From: Corynebacterium confusum
GTDB lineage: Bacteria > Actinomycetota > Actinomycetes > Mycobacteriales > Mycobacteriaceae
Direction: 5' to 3'
NCBI RefSeq assembly: GCF_030408715.1
Contig: NZ_CP047202.1
Location: forward strand, 1,266,294 to 1,330,293
DNA length: 64,000 bases
Positions 1 to 8,907 of this stretch are shown here, piece after piece. Below the pieces are notes generated by a model. It did no database searches, was not told the DNA's origin, and was given only the letters and a program-made list of their open reading frames with translations. The translations under genes were made by a program, and so were the position numbers. Numbering within the stretch: position 1 is the stretch's first letter; the number at the start of each line of letters is the position of its first letter.

Positions 1-461
1 CACAGGGACACGGCCTTGTCCTCGCCGCCGACGCCGTCGGCAGCCGCGGCCACCCCACCGGCCGCAGCGTCGAAGTACGGCGCCATCTGATCGGAAGTAT
101 CCAGAAGGAAGAGAGTGGACTCCGCGGCACCCGGGGCGGCAGCGCCGGCGGCCGCGGCGGCAGCGCCGGCGGCCGCGGCGGTGGAGGAGGCCGCGCTCTC
201 CGAAGCGGGGGCCGAGGATTCCTCGGAGCTCGGCGCCTGGCTGGCGTCCTTGTCCGCGCCGGCGGCGGGCTTGTCGGTAGCGGTCTCTTCGGCTGCCTGC
301 GTGGTTTCCTGGGCGGTCGTGTCGGTGCCGTCGCCGTTGTCGTCGTTGCCAGTAAACAAGTAGATGATTAGGCCGAGCACCACCAGAATGGCTATGGCAA
401 TGACGGCGATGAGCCATCCGGCGATAGCGAAGTTGTTCTTGTCGTTGGCGTGGCGGGCCAT
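1..461 (-). CDS. Membrane-anchored protein with von Willebrand A-like domain (C-terminus outside window)
   Basis: Partial gene. It starts at 461 with a GAGGAAGA ribosome site just upstream and is still open at base 1, so about 153 residues are visible. A short basic N-terminus (MARHANDKNN) is followed by one membrane helix (about residues 11-33). Then comes an acidic, Thr/Ser/Ala-rich linker with two copies of an Ala-Gly-rich repeat (bases 130-180). Near the visible end, LFLLDTSDQM fits the first strand and metal-site loop of a vWA domain. The loop has D-x-S followed by Gln where the canonical DxSxS has its second Ser, so metal binding is uncertain. Likely an extracytoplasmic vWA protein tethered by its N-terminus; substrate unknown. 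The vWA call rests on about 40 residues. Confidence 0.6.
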   Translation of the reverse strand, partial: MARHANDKNNFAIAGWLIAVIAIAILVVLGLIIYLFTGNDDNGDGTDTTAQETTQAAEETATDKPAAGADKDASQAPSSEESSAPASESAASSTAAAAGAAAAAAGAAAPGAAESTLFLLDTSDQMAPYFDAAAGGVAAAADGVGGEDKAVSL

Positions 462-524
462 ATCGTCTTCCTCACTTGTGGTGCTTGCGGGGCCGTGACG
501 CCAGGTAAAAATGACCGGGCGTGC

Positions 525-1385
525 TTAGCTGCCCAGTCTAGTGGCTTGGGCCTGCTCGATGAGTCCGACAAGCCGTTGGCGGATGGGTTCGGCCCGCTGG
601 GCCAGCGCGCGCTGCCGGTGCACGTACTCGCCCTTGCCCTCCGGGGTTTCGATGGCGACGACGCCAAAACCCCAGGCGCGGCAGTCATACGGCGAGGCCT
701 CCATGTCCAACACTCGGGCATCGACGGCCAGATCCAACGCGTCCAGGAAGACCTCGCCGGGGACCAAGGGCCCAAGCTTCCACGCCCACTTGTAGAGGTC
801 CATCGTCACGTGCACGCAGCCGGCCTGGTCGTTGTTCGGCTGCTGCTGGCGGTTCAGCGGCCGGATATTGAGAGGTCTGGCCGGGGGAGTAAAGAAGCGG
901 AAGGCGTCGTAATGGCTGCATTTTAGCCGGTGGGACTCCACCACGGCGTTCGTACCGTCGGCGCCCAGCCGCAGGGGTAGATCGTGGCGCGGGGAATCGG
1001 TGCGGTAGACCATCGCCCACTCGTGCAGGCCGAAGCAATCGAAGTTAACCGGGTTGCGTGCCGACTGAGTAAGCAGGCGGTGGGTATAGTCCACGGAGTC
1101 GCCCCGGCGGGCCCAGAACGCCTCGAGATCGAGCCCGACCGTCCCGTCCTCGGCACGGTGGTAGTCCCGCCACTCGGCGTGCGGCGGGTCACCCGCCAGC
1201 CGGGTGCCGACCCCGGGGTGCCAGGCGCGCAGGTGGCTGGGGCGGACCGGATAGTACTGGAAAAGGAAGTCGTAGACCGGATGGTAGCTGCCCGGGTGGC
1301 GGAACCGCGCCATGCGGTCATCCGCCCGTGCCTCATGGGCAGCGAGTAGTTCCTGCCACTGTTGCGGGGCTAGGACATCGGCCAT
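525..1385 (-). CDS. Putative 3-methyladenine DNA glycosylase-type actinobacterial protein
   Basis: 286 residues, starting MADVLAPQQW. No signal peptide or membrane segment. It is rich in Trp, Tyr and His (for example SHLRAWHPGVGTRL, HRLKCSHYDAFRFF, VHVTMDLYKWAWKLGP). I recall proteins of this type being labelled 3-methyladenine DNA glycosylase in actinobacterial genomes. That label comes from automated annotation, and I can identify no established glycosylase fold or catalytic residue here. It ends downstream of, and is separated by only 3 bp from, the DEAD-box helicase on the same strand, so the two are probably co-transcribed. That loosely supports a nucleic-acid role. Treat the function as provisional; the gene itself is secure. 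Confidence 0.6.
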   Translation of the reverse strand: MADVLAPQQWQELLAAHEARADDRMARFRHPGSYHPVYDFLFQYYPVRPSHLRAWHPGVGTRLAGDPPHAEWRDYHRAEDGTVGLDLEAFWARRGDSVDYTHRLLTQSARNPVNFDCFGLHEWAMVYRTDSPRHDLPLRLGADGTNAVVESHRLKCSHYDAFRFFTPPARPLNIRPLNRQQQPNNDQAGCVHVTMDLYKWAWKLGPLVPGEVFLDALDLAVDARVLDMEASPYDCRAWGFGVVAIETPEGKGEYVHRQRALAQRAEPIRQRLVGLIEQAQATRLGS

Positions 1386-1388
1386 GGT

Positions 1389-2780
1389 CTACTTCCTCCT
1401 CGGGTTCTTTCTATCGGCGCCGGTGCGCTTCTTCGTCCGGGTGGAGCCGGCGGCCTTCTTCCGGCCCCGGTTGCCACTCCGGGTGCCGCTACCGCGGCGC
1501 GGGCGCGGCTTCTTGGTGCCGGGCTGGCGCTCAGCGGAGCGCTTACGGGCCTTGCCCGAGCCTTCTTGCGGCTGCTGGCCCGGCGGGGGCAGGGGAGTGC
1601 CGGGCGGGTTGGTGGCCCCGGTGAGATCTACCAGGCGCGGGTCGTGGGCGGGATCCGCGGAGTCGGAGAGATCGATGACCGTGGCGCCCACCCCAGCTTT
1701 GCGGAGCAGCTGGGTGATTTCGTCGCGCTGCTGCTCCATGCCCAGGGTGACCACGGTACCGGACTCACCGCCCCGGGCGGTGCGCCCGGCCCGGTGGAGA
1801 TAGGCCTTGTGCTCGGCGGGCGGATCGACGTGGACTACCAAGGACACACCGCTGATGTCGATGCCGCGGGCGGCGATGTCGGTGGCCACCAACACCGGCA
1901 CGCTGCCGTCGCGGAAGCCCTCGATGGCCCGCGTGCGCGCACCCTGGCTCTTGTCACCGTGCAGCGGCAGGGCGTTGATTCCGTTGCGGCGCAGCTTCTT
2001 GGTCTGGCTGTCCACGCCGTGCTTGGTACGCATGAACATGATGGTCTTACCGGCACGGGCGGCGATGGTCAGCACGACGTCGTTGCGCTGGGGCCGCTCG
2101 CCCACGTAGAAGACGTAGTGCTCCATGGTGTCCACGGCGGCTTCCGCCGGCGCGGTGGAGCGCTCAACCGGCGAGTCCAAGAAGGTGGTCACGACCTCTT
2201 CGACGGCGGCGTCCAGGGTGGCTGAAAACAGCAGGCGCTGCCCGTCCGCCGGGGTCAGGGCTAGAAGCTTTTTCACTTGCGGCAAAAAGCCCATGTCGGC
2301 CATCTGGTCGGCCTCGTCCAGCGTGGTGATCTCCACCTGGGACAGATCCAGGTAGCCCTGGTTGATCAGATCCTGGGCGCGGCCCGGGGTCGCGACCAAG
2401 ACGTCGACCGGGCGGGCCAGCTGCCGGATGTGATTGTTGATGTTGACGCCGCCGACCACCGCGAGGGTGCGTAGGTTGAGGCTGGCCGCTAGGCCGTCGA
2501 GGCGCTCCTGGATCTGGGTAGCCAGCTCCCGGGTCGGCGCCAAGATGAGCCCGCGGGGCTTGCCCGGCCGGGATACGCCCGTGCCGCCTAGGCGGGCCAG
2601 CATCGGCAACCCGAAGCCCAAGGTCTTGCCGGAGCCGGTCGGGGCACGCCCCAGCAGGTCCTTGCCCGCGAGCACGTCGGGGATGGTGGCCGACTGGATA
2701 GGGAAGGGGCTGTCCATTCCCTGCTGGGCCAGGGTGTCGACGAGGGCGCGGGGTAAGCCGAGATCGGCGAAAGTAGTCAT
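1389..2780 (-). CDS. DEAD-box ATP-dependent RNA helicase (RhlE-like)
   Basis: 463 residues. All core superfamily-2 motifs are readable: a Q motif (SPFPIQ, about 24-29), Walker A APTGSGKT (46-53), PTRELA (82-87), DEAD (155-158), SAT (186-188), ARGIDI (304-309) and HRAGRTAR (329-336). After about residue 410 the protein becomes a very basic, Gly/Arg/Lys-rich tail, typical of RNA-anchoring extensions on bacterial DEAD helicases. Expected role: ATP-driven unwinding of RNA duplexes in ribosome assembly or mRNA decay, in the cytoplasm. It precedes the putative glycosylase gene by 3 bp. The specific subfamily (RhlE, CsdA or other) cannot be fixed by eye. Confidence 0.92.
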   Translation of the reverse strand: MTTFADLGLPRALVDTLAQQGMDSPFPIQSATIPDVLAGKDLLGRAPTGSGKTLGFGLPMLARLGGTGVSRPGKPRGLILAPTRELATQIQERLDGLAASLNLRTLAVVGGVNINNHIRQLARPVDVLVATPGRAQDLINQGYLDLSQVEITTLDEADQMADMGFLPQVKKLLALTPADGQRLLFSATLDAAVEEVVTTFLDSPVERSTAPAEAAVDTMEHYVFYVGERPQRNDVVLTIAARAGKTIMFMRTKHGVDSQTKKLRRNGINALPLHGDKSQGARTRAIEGFRDGSVPVLVATDIAARGIDISGVSLVVHVDPPAEHKAYLHRAGRTARGGESGTVVTLGMEQQRDEITQLLRKAGVGATVIDLSDSADPAHDPRLVDLTGATNPPGTPLPPPGQQPQEGSGKARKRSAERQPGTKKPRPRRGSGTRSGNRGRKKAAGSTRTKKRTGADRKNPRRK

Positions 2781-2818
2781 AAGGTGCTTTAGTCTAGCAC
2801 CGCAGGACTACCAGACGA

Positions 2819-4279
2819 CTAGTCCCACTGACTCAGGCTGCGATCACCGGACCACTCGAGGTGGTAGGTGCCTGGCTTGTCGGTGCGCTGGAAGGTGTGG
2901 GCGCCGAAGTAGTCGCGCTGCCCCTGGATCAGCGCGGCCGGCAGGCGCTCGGCCCGCAGGGAGTCGTAGTAGGACAGGGAGGAGGCGAAGACCGGTACCG
3001 GCAGGCCCAGCTGGGTCGCGGCGACGACCACACGGCGCCAGGCCGAGATGAGCTTGCCCAGCTCGTCCTGGAAGTACGGCGCCAGGATGAGCGCAGGCAG
3101 CTGGGGGTCGGCGTCGTAGGCCTCGCGGATGCGGTCCAGGAACTTCGCGCGGATGATGCAGCCGCCGCGCCAGATGGTGGCCAGGTCCCGCGGGTCGACG
3201 TCCCAGTTGTGCTCGGCGGAGCCGGCCTTGATCTCGTCGAAGCCCTGGGAGTAGGCGATGAGCTTGGAGGCGTAGAGCGCGCGGCGCACGTCCTCGATAA
3301 ACTCGGCGCGGTCAAGGTCCAGCGACTCGAAGGTGGCCTCGGTGCCGGCCGGCAGGCTTGCCTGTTGGGCGGCGGCGCGCTGCGCGGTGGAGGAGGACAG
3401 CGCGCGGGCGAAGACGGCCTCGGCGATGCCGGTGATCGGCACGCCCAGCTCCAGGCCGTTGATGGCGGTCCAGCGGCCGGTGCCCTTCTGGCCGGCGGCG
3501 TCCACGATGACGTCGACCAGGGGCTTGCCGGTTTCCGGATCGTCCTGGGCCAGGACCTCGGCGGTGATCTCAATCAGGTAGGAGTCCAGATCGCCGGAGT
3601 TCCACTCACGGAAGGTCTCGGCGACTTCGTGCGGGCTCAGGCCGGCGCCGTAGCGCAGCAGCTGGTAGGCCTCGCCGATGACCTGCATGTCGGCGTACTC
3701 GATGCCGTTGTGCACCATCTTGACGAAGTGGCCGGCGCCGTCCGGACCGATGTGGGTCACGCACGGGGTGCCGTCGACGTTGGCGGCGATGGACTCCAGG
3801 ATGGGGCCCAGGGTTTCCCAGGACTCGGCCGGGCCGCCCGGCATGATGGACGGGCCGTTGAGGGCGCCTTCCTCGCCGCCGGAGATGCCGGCGCCGACGA
3901 AGTGGCGGCCGCGGGCCGCTACCTCCTGCTCGCGGCGGATGGTGTCGGTGTAGTTGGCGTTGCCGCCATCGATGATGATGTCGCCGTCATCCATGGCGCT
4001 GGCCAGCTGGTCGATGACGGCGTCGGTAGCCGCGCCGGCCTTGACCATGATGATGGCCTTGCGGGGCCGTTCCAAGGAGGCCACGAAGTCTTCAATGGTC
4101 TCGGAGGCGATGAAGCTGCCTTCACCCGCGTGCTCGTCCATGAAGGCGCGAGTCTTTTCCGGGCTGCGGTTGTACACGGCCACGGTATTGCCATTGTGGG
4201 CGAAGTTGCGGGCGAGGTTAGACCCCATCACGGCGAGGCCAACGACACCAATCTGGGCGAGATCCTTAGGTTCAGTCAT
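2819..4279 (-). CDS. gnd: 6-phosphogluconate dehydrogenase (decarboxylating)
   Basis: 486 residues, full length for the family. The N-terminal NADP-binding loop reads IGVVGLAVMGSNLARN (about 10-25). The catalytic-domain sequence ISGGEEGALNGPSIMPGG and the KMVHNGIEYADMQ segment, which carries the catalytic Lys and Asn, are intact. The tail is the usual HLEWSGDR type. The enzyme oxidises and decarboxylates 6-phosphogluconate to ribulose-5-phosphate with NADPH formation in the oxidative pentose-phosphate pathway. It is transcribed divergently from the thioesterase gene. A TAATCT box lies 7 nt before its ATG, so the mRNA may be leaderless, although AGGCGGC could also serve as a weak ribosome site. 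Confidence 0.97.
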   Translation of the reverse strand: MTEPKDLAQIGVVGLAVMGSNLARNFAHNGNTVAVYNRSPEKTRAFMDEHAGEGSFIASETIEDFVASLERPRKAIIMVKAGAATDAVIDQLASAMDDGDIIIDGGNANYTDTIRREQEVAARGRHFVGAGISGGEEGALNGPSIMPGGPAESWETLGPILESIAANVDGTPCVTHIGPDGAGHFVKMVHNGIEYADMQVIGEAYQLLRYGAGLSPHEVAETFREWNSGDLDSYLIEITAEVLAQDDPETGKPLVDVIVDAAGQKGTGRWTAINGLELGVPITGIAEAVFARALSSSTAQRAAAQQASLPAGTEATFESLDLDRAEFIEDVRRALYASKLIAYSQGFDEIKAGSAEHNWDVDPRDLATIWRGGCIIRAKFLDRIREAYDADPQLPALILAPYFQDELGKLISAWRRVVVAATQLGLPVPVFASSLSYYDSLRAERLPAALIQGQRDYFGAHTFQRTDKPGTYHLEWSGDRSLSQWD

Positions 4280-4286
4280 GCCGCCT

Positions 4287-4328
4287 AGATTACCGCATAG
4301 GCCATCGGCACAGCCGAAAGACTAGATT
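4287..4328. promoter_or_regulatory. Divergent leaderless-type promoters for gnd and the thioesterase gene
   Basis: Minus strand: TAATCT (4287-4292) ends 7 nt before the gnd ATG. Plus strand: TAGATT (4323-4328) ends 8 nt before the thioesterase ATG at 4337. Both fit the corynebacterial TAnnnT -10 pattern with transcription starting at or next to the A of ATG. No clear -35 was identified. The assignment is by pattern and spacing only. Confidence 0.5.
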
Positions 4329-4336
4329 GGGAAGAC

Positions 4337-4810
4337 ATGAGTGCTAGCGGAGAACCCCTAAACCCGACCCACGAGCTAGAACAGTTGCTCTATTCGGCCC
4401 ACGAGACCGCCCTGGACGACTCCCAGCTGGCGACCATCAATCGGCAGCTGACCGGCCTCGACGCCACCCTGGGGATCACCTATACGGCCATCAGCAACGG
4501 CGAAGTGCGCGCTACCATGGCCGTTGACGCCCGCCACCACCAGCCGTGGGGCGTGGCCAACGGGGGCGTGTACGCCTGCTTGACCGAGTCGGTCGCCTCT
4601 GTAGCCGGCGTGGTCGCCGCGCGTCGGCCCGTCGTCGGCGTCAATAACAACACCGACTTCCTGCGCCCGGCCAGCTCCGGGACGTTGACCGCCACGGCCA
4701 CCCCGCTGCACCTGGGCCGGCGCACCCAGCTGTGGGGCGTGGACATTTGCGACGAGCAGGGCCGGCTGATGGCCCGCTCCCAGCTGCGGACGATGCCGCT
4801 GGGCGGCTAG
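4337..4810 (+). CDS. PaaI-family acyl-CoA thioesterase (hotdog fold)
   Basis: 157 residues. The central segment HHQPWGVANGGVYACLTESVAS is the hotdog thioesterase signature, in which the helix-capping HGG is replaced by NGG and is followed by the Glu of the active-site helix. NNTDFLRPASSGTLTATATPLHLGRR matches the second conserved strand region. The family hydrolyses aryl- or acyl-CoA thioesters; the substrate here is unknown. The start at 4337 is supported by a leaderless-type promoter. The stop overlaps the convergent corA stop by 4 bp. Confidence 0.85.
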   Translation: MSASGEPLNPTHELEQLLYSAHETALDDSQLATINRQLTGLDATLGITYTAISNGEVRATMAVDARHHQPWGVANGGVYACLTESVASVAGVVAARRPVVGVNNNTDFLRPASSGTLTATATPLHLGRRTQLWGVDICDEQGRLMARSQLRTMPLGG

Positions 4811-5880
4811 AGCCAGTTGTTTCGGCGGAACCACCAGAACATCAGCGCCACAATGCCGACCATGACCAACAGCGCGATGGGGTAGCCGTACTCGGTGTGC
4901 AGCTCCGGCATGTGGTCGAAGTTCATGCCGTAGATACCGGCGACCATCGTGGGGGCGGCGGCCATGCCGACCACCGCGGAGATGGTGCGCATGTCGGAGT
5001 TTTGTTGCATGGAAACCTTCGCCACCGAGGCATCGATTAGCGAAGTAAGGCGCTCATCGAAGGAGGCAACCTCGTCGCGGACCACCAGCTCGTGGTCGTT
5101 GACGTCGCGCAGGTAGGAACGGATCTTTTTGGGGATCAGATCCTTGTGGTCGTTGACCATGGCCTGCAACGCCGTGGACAGGGGCGCGACGGCGTGCTTC
5201 ATCTCCAGGATCTCACGCTTGAACATGTAGATGCGGTCGATGTTGAACTGCGCGCCCGGGGTGAATACCTCTTCCTCGACCTCGTCGACCTCGGTCTCCA
5301 ACAGGGTGGTGATCTCCTTGTAGCGGTCCACCATCATGTCCAGGACCTTCCAGGCCAGCGCGATGGGGCCGAGCTCGACCAGGTCCTGCTCGTCGTTGAT
5401 GCAGTGGGCCAGGTTCGGCAGCTTGGCGCTGTGGCGTACGGTGATGAGGAAGTCGTAGGCCACGATCATCTGGATCTCGCCGGTGGTAATGATCTGACGC
5501 TTGTCCTTGACCTCGTCGTGGTCGCGGTAATTGACCGAGCGGGCCACCACGAAGAGCTGATCGTCGTAACGCTCCAGCTTGGGGCGCTGGTGGGCCTGGA
5601 CCGTGTCCTCCACGATCAACTCGTGGATATTGAACTCGCTGGCTACCCGGGTCATCTGGCCTTCGTACGGCTCGTGCATGCCAACCCAGATGAAACCACG
5701 TCCGTATTCGCGGAGGGCTTCTTGCGCTGAGCGCGGGGTGTACTCACCTGGTAAGGCCTCGCCATCGACGAAGACGCGGCAGTGCTCGATTGCCTCTTCG
5801 ACGGGGACCTTGAACTGGGTGACCTCGGGTTGCGACAGCTTTTTCTTGCGGGGCCGAAGCGGGTTGGGCACATTTGCCAT
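4807..5880 (-). CDS. corA: CorA-family magnesium/cobalt transporter
   Basis: 357 residues from the ATG at 5880, which is preceded by GAGGAGG. The frame extends 46 codons further upstream, but without a better start. The long cytoplasmic N-domain is followed by two C-terminal membrane helices. The first carries the invariant GMN signature in MVAGIYGMNFDHMPE, and the loop acidic residues and the short basic tail RRNNWL are as expected. It forms a pentameric inner-membrane Mg2+ (and Co2+) channel. A reverse-strand TACACT box at 5934-5939 predicts a short untranslated leader of about 45 nt. It is divergent from the methyltransferase gene. Confidence 0.93.
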   Translation of the reverse strand: MANVPNPLRPRKKKLSQPEVTQFKVPVEEAIEHCRVFVDGEALPGEYTPRSAQEALREYGRGFIWVGMHEPYEGQMTRVASEFNIHELIVEDTVQAHQRPKLERYDDQLFVVARSVNYRDHDEVKDKRQIITTGEIQMIVAYDFLITVRHSAKLPNLAHCINDEQDLVELGPIALAWKVLDMMVDRYKEITTLLETEVDEVEEEVFTPGAQFNIDRIYMFKREILEMKHAVAPLSTALQAMVNDHKDLIPKKIRSYLRDVNDHELVVRDEVASFDERLTSLIDASVAKVSMQQNSDMRTISAVVGMAAAPTMVAGIYGMNFDHMPELHTEYGYPIALLVMVGIVALMFWWFRRNNWL

Positions 5881-5933
5881 GGCGGCCTCCTCCTCGTGGT
5901 CGGGCAGTGGTAGCCGCACAGTGCGGCGAATAA

Positions 5934-5961
5934 AGTGTAGCGCGAAACCGCGCCCTATAAT
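5934..5961. promoter_or_regulatory. Divergent -10 elements for corA and the methyltransferase gene
   Basis: TATAAT at 5956-5961 (plus) is a perfect -10 hexamer ending 7 nt before ATG 5969, implying a leaderless methyltransferase mRNA. The reverse complement of 5934-5939 is TACACT, a plausible -10 for corA. The two promoters sit back-to-back within 30 bp. Confidence 0.6.
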
Positions 5962-5968
5962 GAAACCT

Positions 5969-6571
5969 ATGCCTACGTGGAAAGAACTGACGACAGCCAA
6001 CCCCGAACATTCCCACAACTATGCGCGGCGTTGGAAGCTCATGCAGGCCCAGGGCAAAGACATCAACGGCGAAGCTCGCCTCATTGATGCCATGGCCGAA
6101 CGCGAATCCAGGATCCTCGACGCCGGTTGCGGCACCGGCCGCGTCGGCGGCGAGCTGGTCCGCCGCGGCCACGACGTCCTGGGCGTCGACGTCGACCCCG
6201 TGCTCATCGAGCACGCGGAGCACGACTTCCCGGAGGGTCGCTGGGTGGTAGGGGACCTCTCTGCCGAGGAAATCCCCGAAACCGGCTTCGATCTGGCCGT
6301 CTCCGCGGGCAACGTGATGGGCTTTCTGGCGCCGGAGGGCCGGGAGCCCGCACTACGCCACATCTTCGAGGCGCTGCGCCCCGGCGGCCGCCTGGTGACC
6401 GGCTTTGGCGCCGGCCGCGGCTGGGAATTCGCCGATTTCATCGCCCAGGCCGAGCAGGTCGGTTTCCGCGTGGACAACCAGTTCAGTTCCTGGGACCTCA
6501 AGCCCTTCGGCCCGAACTCGGCCTTCCTGGTCGCCGTCTTGACCCGCCCGGGCGCCGACCTCATCCAGTAG
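5969..6571 (+). CDS. Class I SAM-dependent methyltransferase
   Basis: 200 residues. Motif I reads ILDAGCGTGRVGGEL (about 50-64), followed by the acidic strand-2 end VLGVDVDPVLIEHA, motif II-like FDLAVSAGNVMGF and LRPGGRLVTGFG. This is the methyltransferase-11 type Rossmann fold. The substrate is not predictable. The start at 5969 is chosen because a perfect TATAAT ends 7 nt upstream, which suggests a leaderless transcript; an ATG at 5960 overlaps the -10 box and is unlikely. It converges on the thiD/tenA gene with a 17-bp gap. Confidence 0.88.
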   Translation: MPTWKELTTANPEHSHNYARRWKLMQAQGKDINGEARLIDAMAERESRILDAGCGTGRVGGELVRRGHDVLGVDVDPVLIEHAEHDFPEGRWVVGDLSAEEIPETGFDLAVSAGNVMGFLAPEGREPALRHIFEALRPGGRLVTGFGAGRGWEFADFIAQAEQVGFRVDNQFSSWDLKPFGPNSAFLVAVLTRPGADLIQ

Positions 6572-6588
6572 CGGTTATACCGCCCCGG

Positions 6589-8175
6589 CTAGAAGCGCCG
6601 GTCGGCTTGGTCGAAGAAGGCCAGCTCGGCCAGACTGGCGCGGTAGAAGGCGTCGAAGGCGCGTTGGCGCTGGTCCTCGGTGGCCTCCTCCAGGGCGTCC
6701 TCGACCATCTGCAGGGCGTGTTGGGTGCCTTCCACGAAGTCGGGGCCCGAGTACATCTGCAGCCACGCATGGAAGGGGTGATCCGCGCGATCCTGTGCCA
6801 GCAGGTGCCGTCCGACCTCGGCATAGAGCCAGTAGCACGGCAGCACGGCCGCGGCGGCGACCGCGTAATCCTCGGTATAGGCCGTGGCCACCAGGAAATC
6901 CGTGTAGGCGCTGGTGACCGCGGAGGGGCGGACGGTAGTTTCCCCGCCAAGCCAGTCACGGTGTAGCTCGGATTCGGCAACTAGGACCTCGGCCGCCCCG
7001 GCGGCCCAGAACTGGCGATCCTGGGGGTCTCGAGCGAGCGCGCCGAGCCGCCCCAGGGCAGTCGAGTAGTGGCGCAGATAGATCGCGTCCTGAGCGAGGT
7101 AGAAGCTGAAATCATCCGCGTCCAGGGTGCCGTCGCCCAAGCGGCTGATAAACGGCAGGGCGAGCAGTTCTTTCCACAAACCCAGAGTGCTCGCCCAGAG
7201 CGCCGCCGTATGCGGTCCGGCCGCCGGGATGGACGGCTGCGGAGCGGGCTGGGATTCCGCCGCGGCATAGGCGGCGGCAAGGTCTACGCCGGGCACCGGC
7301 TCGGCGCTCGCCGCCCGGGCCAGGCGGCGCTGCCGATGCCCGTGGTCGACCGGCCCGTGGCCGCGGCCTACCGCCAGGGCGTCGGCGGTGGCGATCGCCT
7401 CGTGCAGCCAGCGGGTAGACCACTCCAGCCCCGCGGCGAGCCCCTCGCCTTGACCCAGCCGGGTGGCCAGCGCCGAGGACAAGGAGCAGCCGGTCCCGTG
7501 TGTGTTCTTGGTCGCCACCCGCGGACACGACACGCGGTGGATAAGGCCGGTGCCATCGACCACGGCGTTATCCGCGCGGTTGTCGCGCAGATGCCCGCCC
7601 TTGACGATGACCGTGGTCCCGGTCCGCTGCGCCCAGCCCTGGGCCATGGCCACCGCCTGGTCCACGTCGGTGGCTTCCTCCTCGGGGCTCAGTGCGCAGA
7701 GGACCGCCAGCTCCTTCAGGTTGGGAGTGACGCAATCGACCTGGCCCGCCAGATCGAGGATCGCGGCTTCTGCTTCCTTTTCCAACAGGCGATCCCCGGA
7801 GGTAGCGACCATGACGGGATCCAGGACGACCGGCGTGCCGTTCAGCGTGGCGATGAATTCGCGGACGATGTCGATGATCTCCGGGTTGCTGAGCATGCCA
7901 ATCTTTACCGCGTCGATGTCCACGTCGGCGGCCACGGAGGCCAGCTGGTCGCGCAACACCTGCGCCGGCGGGGTGAAGATGGAGTCGACGCCCTGGGTGT
8001 TCTGCGAGACGATAGCGGTGGTCACCGCCATGCCGTAGCCGCCCGCGGCGCTGATCGCCTTGAGATCGGCGTGCAGGCCCGCCCCGCCGGTCGGATCGGT
8101 CCCGGCGATAGACAGGACGCGGGCAACGGGCAGCGGCTGGGTACACCTAGTACCAAGCGGGTAGACGTGAGTCAT
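6589..8175 (-). CDS. thiD: Bifunctional ThiD-TenA: hydroxymethylpyrimidine (phosphate) kinase fused to aminopyrimidine aminohydrolase
   Basis: 528 residues from the ATG at 8175 with AGGAG 7 nt upstream. Residues about 15-260 are a ThiD ribokinase-fold domain: RVLSIAGTDPTGGAG at the start, VLDPVMVATSGDRLL, VIVKGGH and the anion-hole loop NTHGTGCSLSSALA. After an Ala/Pro/Gln linker (about 275-310) comes a TenA helical domain with LPCYWLYAEVG (expected catalytic Cys) and FVEGTQHALQMVED (conserved Glu). ThiD phosphorylates HMP to HMP-PP; TenA salvages aminopyrimidines from degraded thiamin. It is the last gene of the minus-strand order thiM-thiE-thiD/tenA, 90 bp after thiE. Confidence 0.93.
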   Translation of the reverse strand: MTHVYPLGTRCTQPLPVARVLSIAGTDPTGGAGLHADLKAISAAGGYGMAVTTAIVSQNTQGVDSIFTPPAQVLRDQLASVAADVDIDAVKIGMLSNPEIIDIVREFIATLNGTPVVLDPVMVATSGDRLLEKEAEAAILDLAGQVDCVTPNLKELAVLCALSPEEEATDVDQAVAMAQGWAQRTGTTVIVKGGHLRDNRADNAVVDGTGLIHRVSCPRVATKNTHGTGCSLSSALATRLGQGEGLAAGLEWSTRWLHEAIATADALAVGRGHGPVDHGHRQRRLARAASAEPVPGVDLAAAYAAAESQPAPQPSIPAAGPHTAALWASTLGLWKELLALPFISRLGDGTLDADDFSFYLAQDAIYLRHYSTALGRLGALARDPQDRQFWAAGAAEVLVAESELHRDWLGGETTVRPSAVTSAYTDFLVATAYTEDYAVAAAAVLPCYWLYAEVGRHLLAQDRADHPFHAWLQMYSGPDFVEGTQHALQMVEDALEEATEDQRQRAFDAFYRASLAELAFFDQADRRF

Positions 8176-8265
8176 GGTTGTACTCCTATCGAGCAATCAA
8201 TTAAGCGCAGCATCCAGCACTAGGGCGTGCAGAAGCCGTGCGCAGTGCGGCAGAGGGCGGAATGA

Positions 8266-8907
8266 CTAATGGCGAAAGGCGGCGACGAGTTCGCTCGCGG
8301 CGGAGGCCGGGTCCTCAGCGGCCATGATGGCGGAGACCACGCAGACGCCGGCGAAGGCGCTGCCTTTCAGCTCGGCGACGTTGTGGGCCTTCAGCCCGCC
8401 GATGGCTACGGCGGGCATGCCGGCAGCGGCGGCGCGGCCGGCCAGGCGCGCCGCCGCCTCGACCCCGATACCGGCGGGCGCGTTGGCCTTGGTAGCGGTG
8501 CTAAAGACAGGGCCGATGCCGAGAACGTCCGGGCGGGCAGCTCCCGTGGCGCTGAGTGCGGCGTCGAGCTCCTCTTCGGAGCCAACCGATAACCCCACCA
8601 GGGCATCGTCGGCCAGCAGCGCGCGTGCCTCAGCGACGCTGTGATCGTCCTGGCCGACGTGGAGGTGGCAGCCGAGCTCAGCGGCCAGCTCCACCCGGTC
8701 ATTGATAAACAGCGGGACTTTACCTAGCTGTTCCTGCAGGCGGCGGGCATAGAGGAGCAGCTCGGCGTCGCTGGCGTCCTTGTCCCGCAGCTGCACCACG
8801 GTGGCACCGCCGCGGCAGGCGGCCACGGCGATGTCGGCGACGTTGTCCCGGCCGCCGGCTAGCCCCGGGTCGGTGACGAGGTAGAGGCTCCAGTCGATCG
8901 GGCTCAT
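8266..8907 (-). CDS. thiE: Thiamine-phosphate synthase
   Basis: 213 residues from the ATG at 8907. The TIM-barrel landmarks are intact: [24 protein letters not shown] (pyrophosphate/HMP site), [35 protein letters not shown] and [11 protein letters not shown]. It couples HMP-pyrophosphate to hydroxyethylthiazole phosphate to give thiamin monophosphate. The start overlaps the thiM stop as ATGA, so translation is likely coupled. An in-frame open stretch extends upstream, but it is only the opposite-frame shadow of thiM. Confidence 0.95.
   Translation of the reverse strand: MSPIDWSLYLVTDPGLAGGRDNVADIAVAACRGGATVVQLRDKDASDAELLLYARRLQEQLGKVPLFINDRVELAAELGCHLHVGQDDHSVAEARALLADDALVGLSVGSEEELDAALSATGAARPDVLGIGPVFSTATKANAPAGIGVEAAARLAGRAAAAGMPAVAIGGLKAHNVAELKGSAFAGVCVVSAIMAAEDPASAASELVAAFRH

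Noticed and set aside
130..180. Tandem repeat resembling a CRISPR or satellite
   Set aside because: Two copies of an Ala-Gly codon block within a protein linker; no spacers. No CRISPR array was seen anywhere in the window.
115..363. Ala-rich open frame on the plus strand
   Set aside because: It is the complement of the Ala/Gly-rich linker of the vWA-like protein; no ribosome site or domain.
2861..4288. A 475-codon frame antisense to gnd
   Set aside because: Repetitive Gly/Val/Asp/Ala sequence, no start signals, fully inside gnd.
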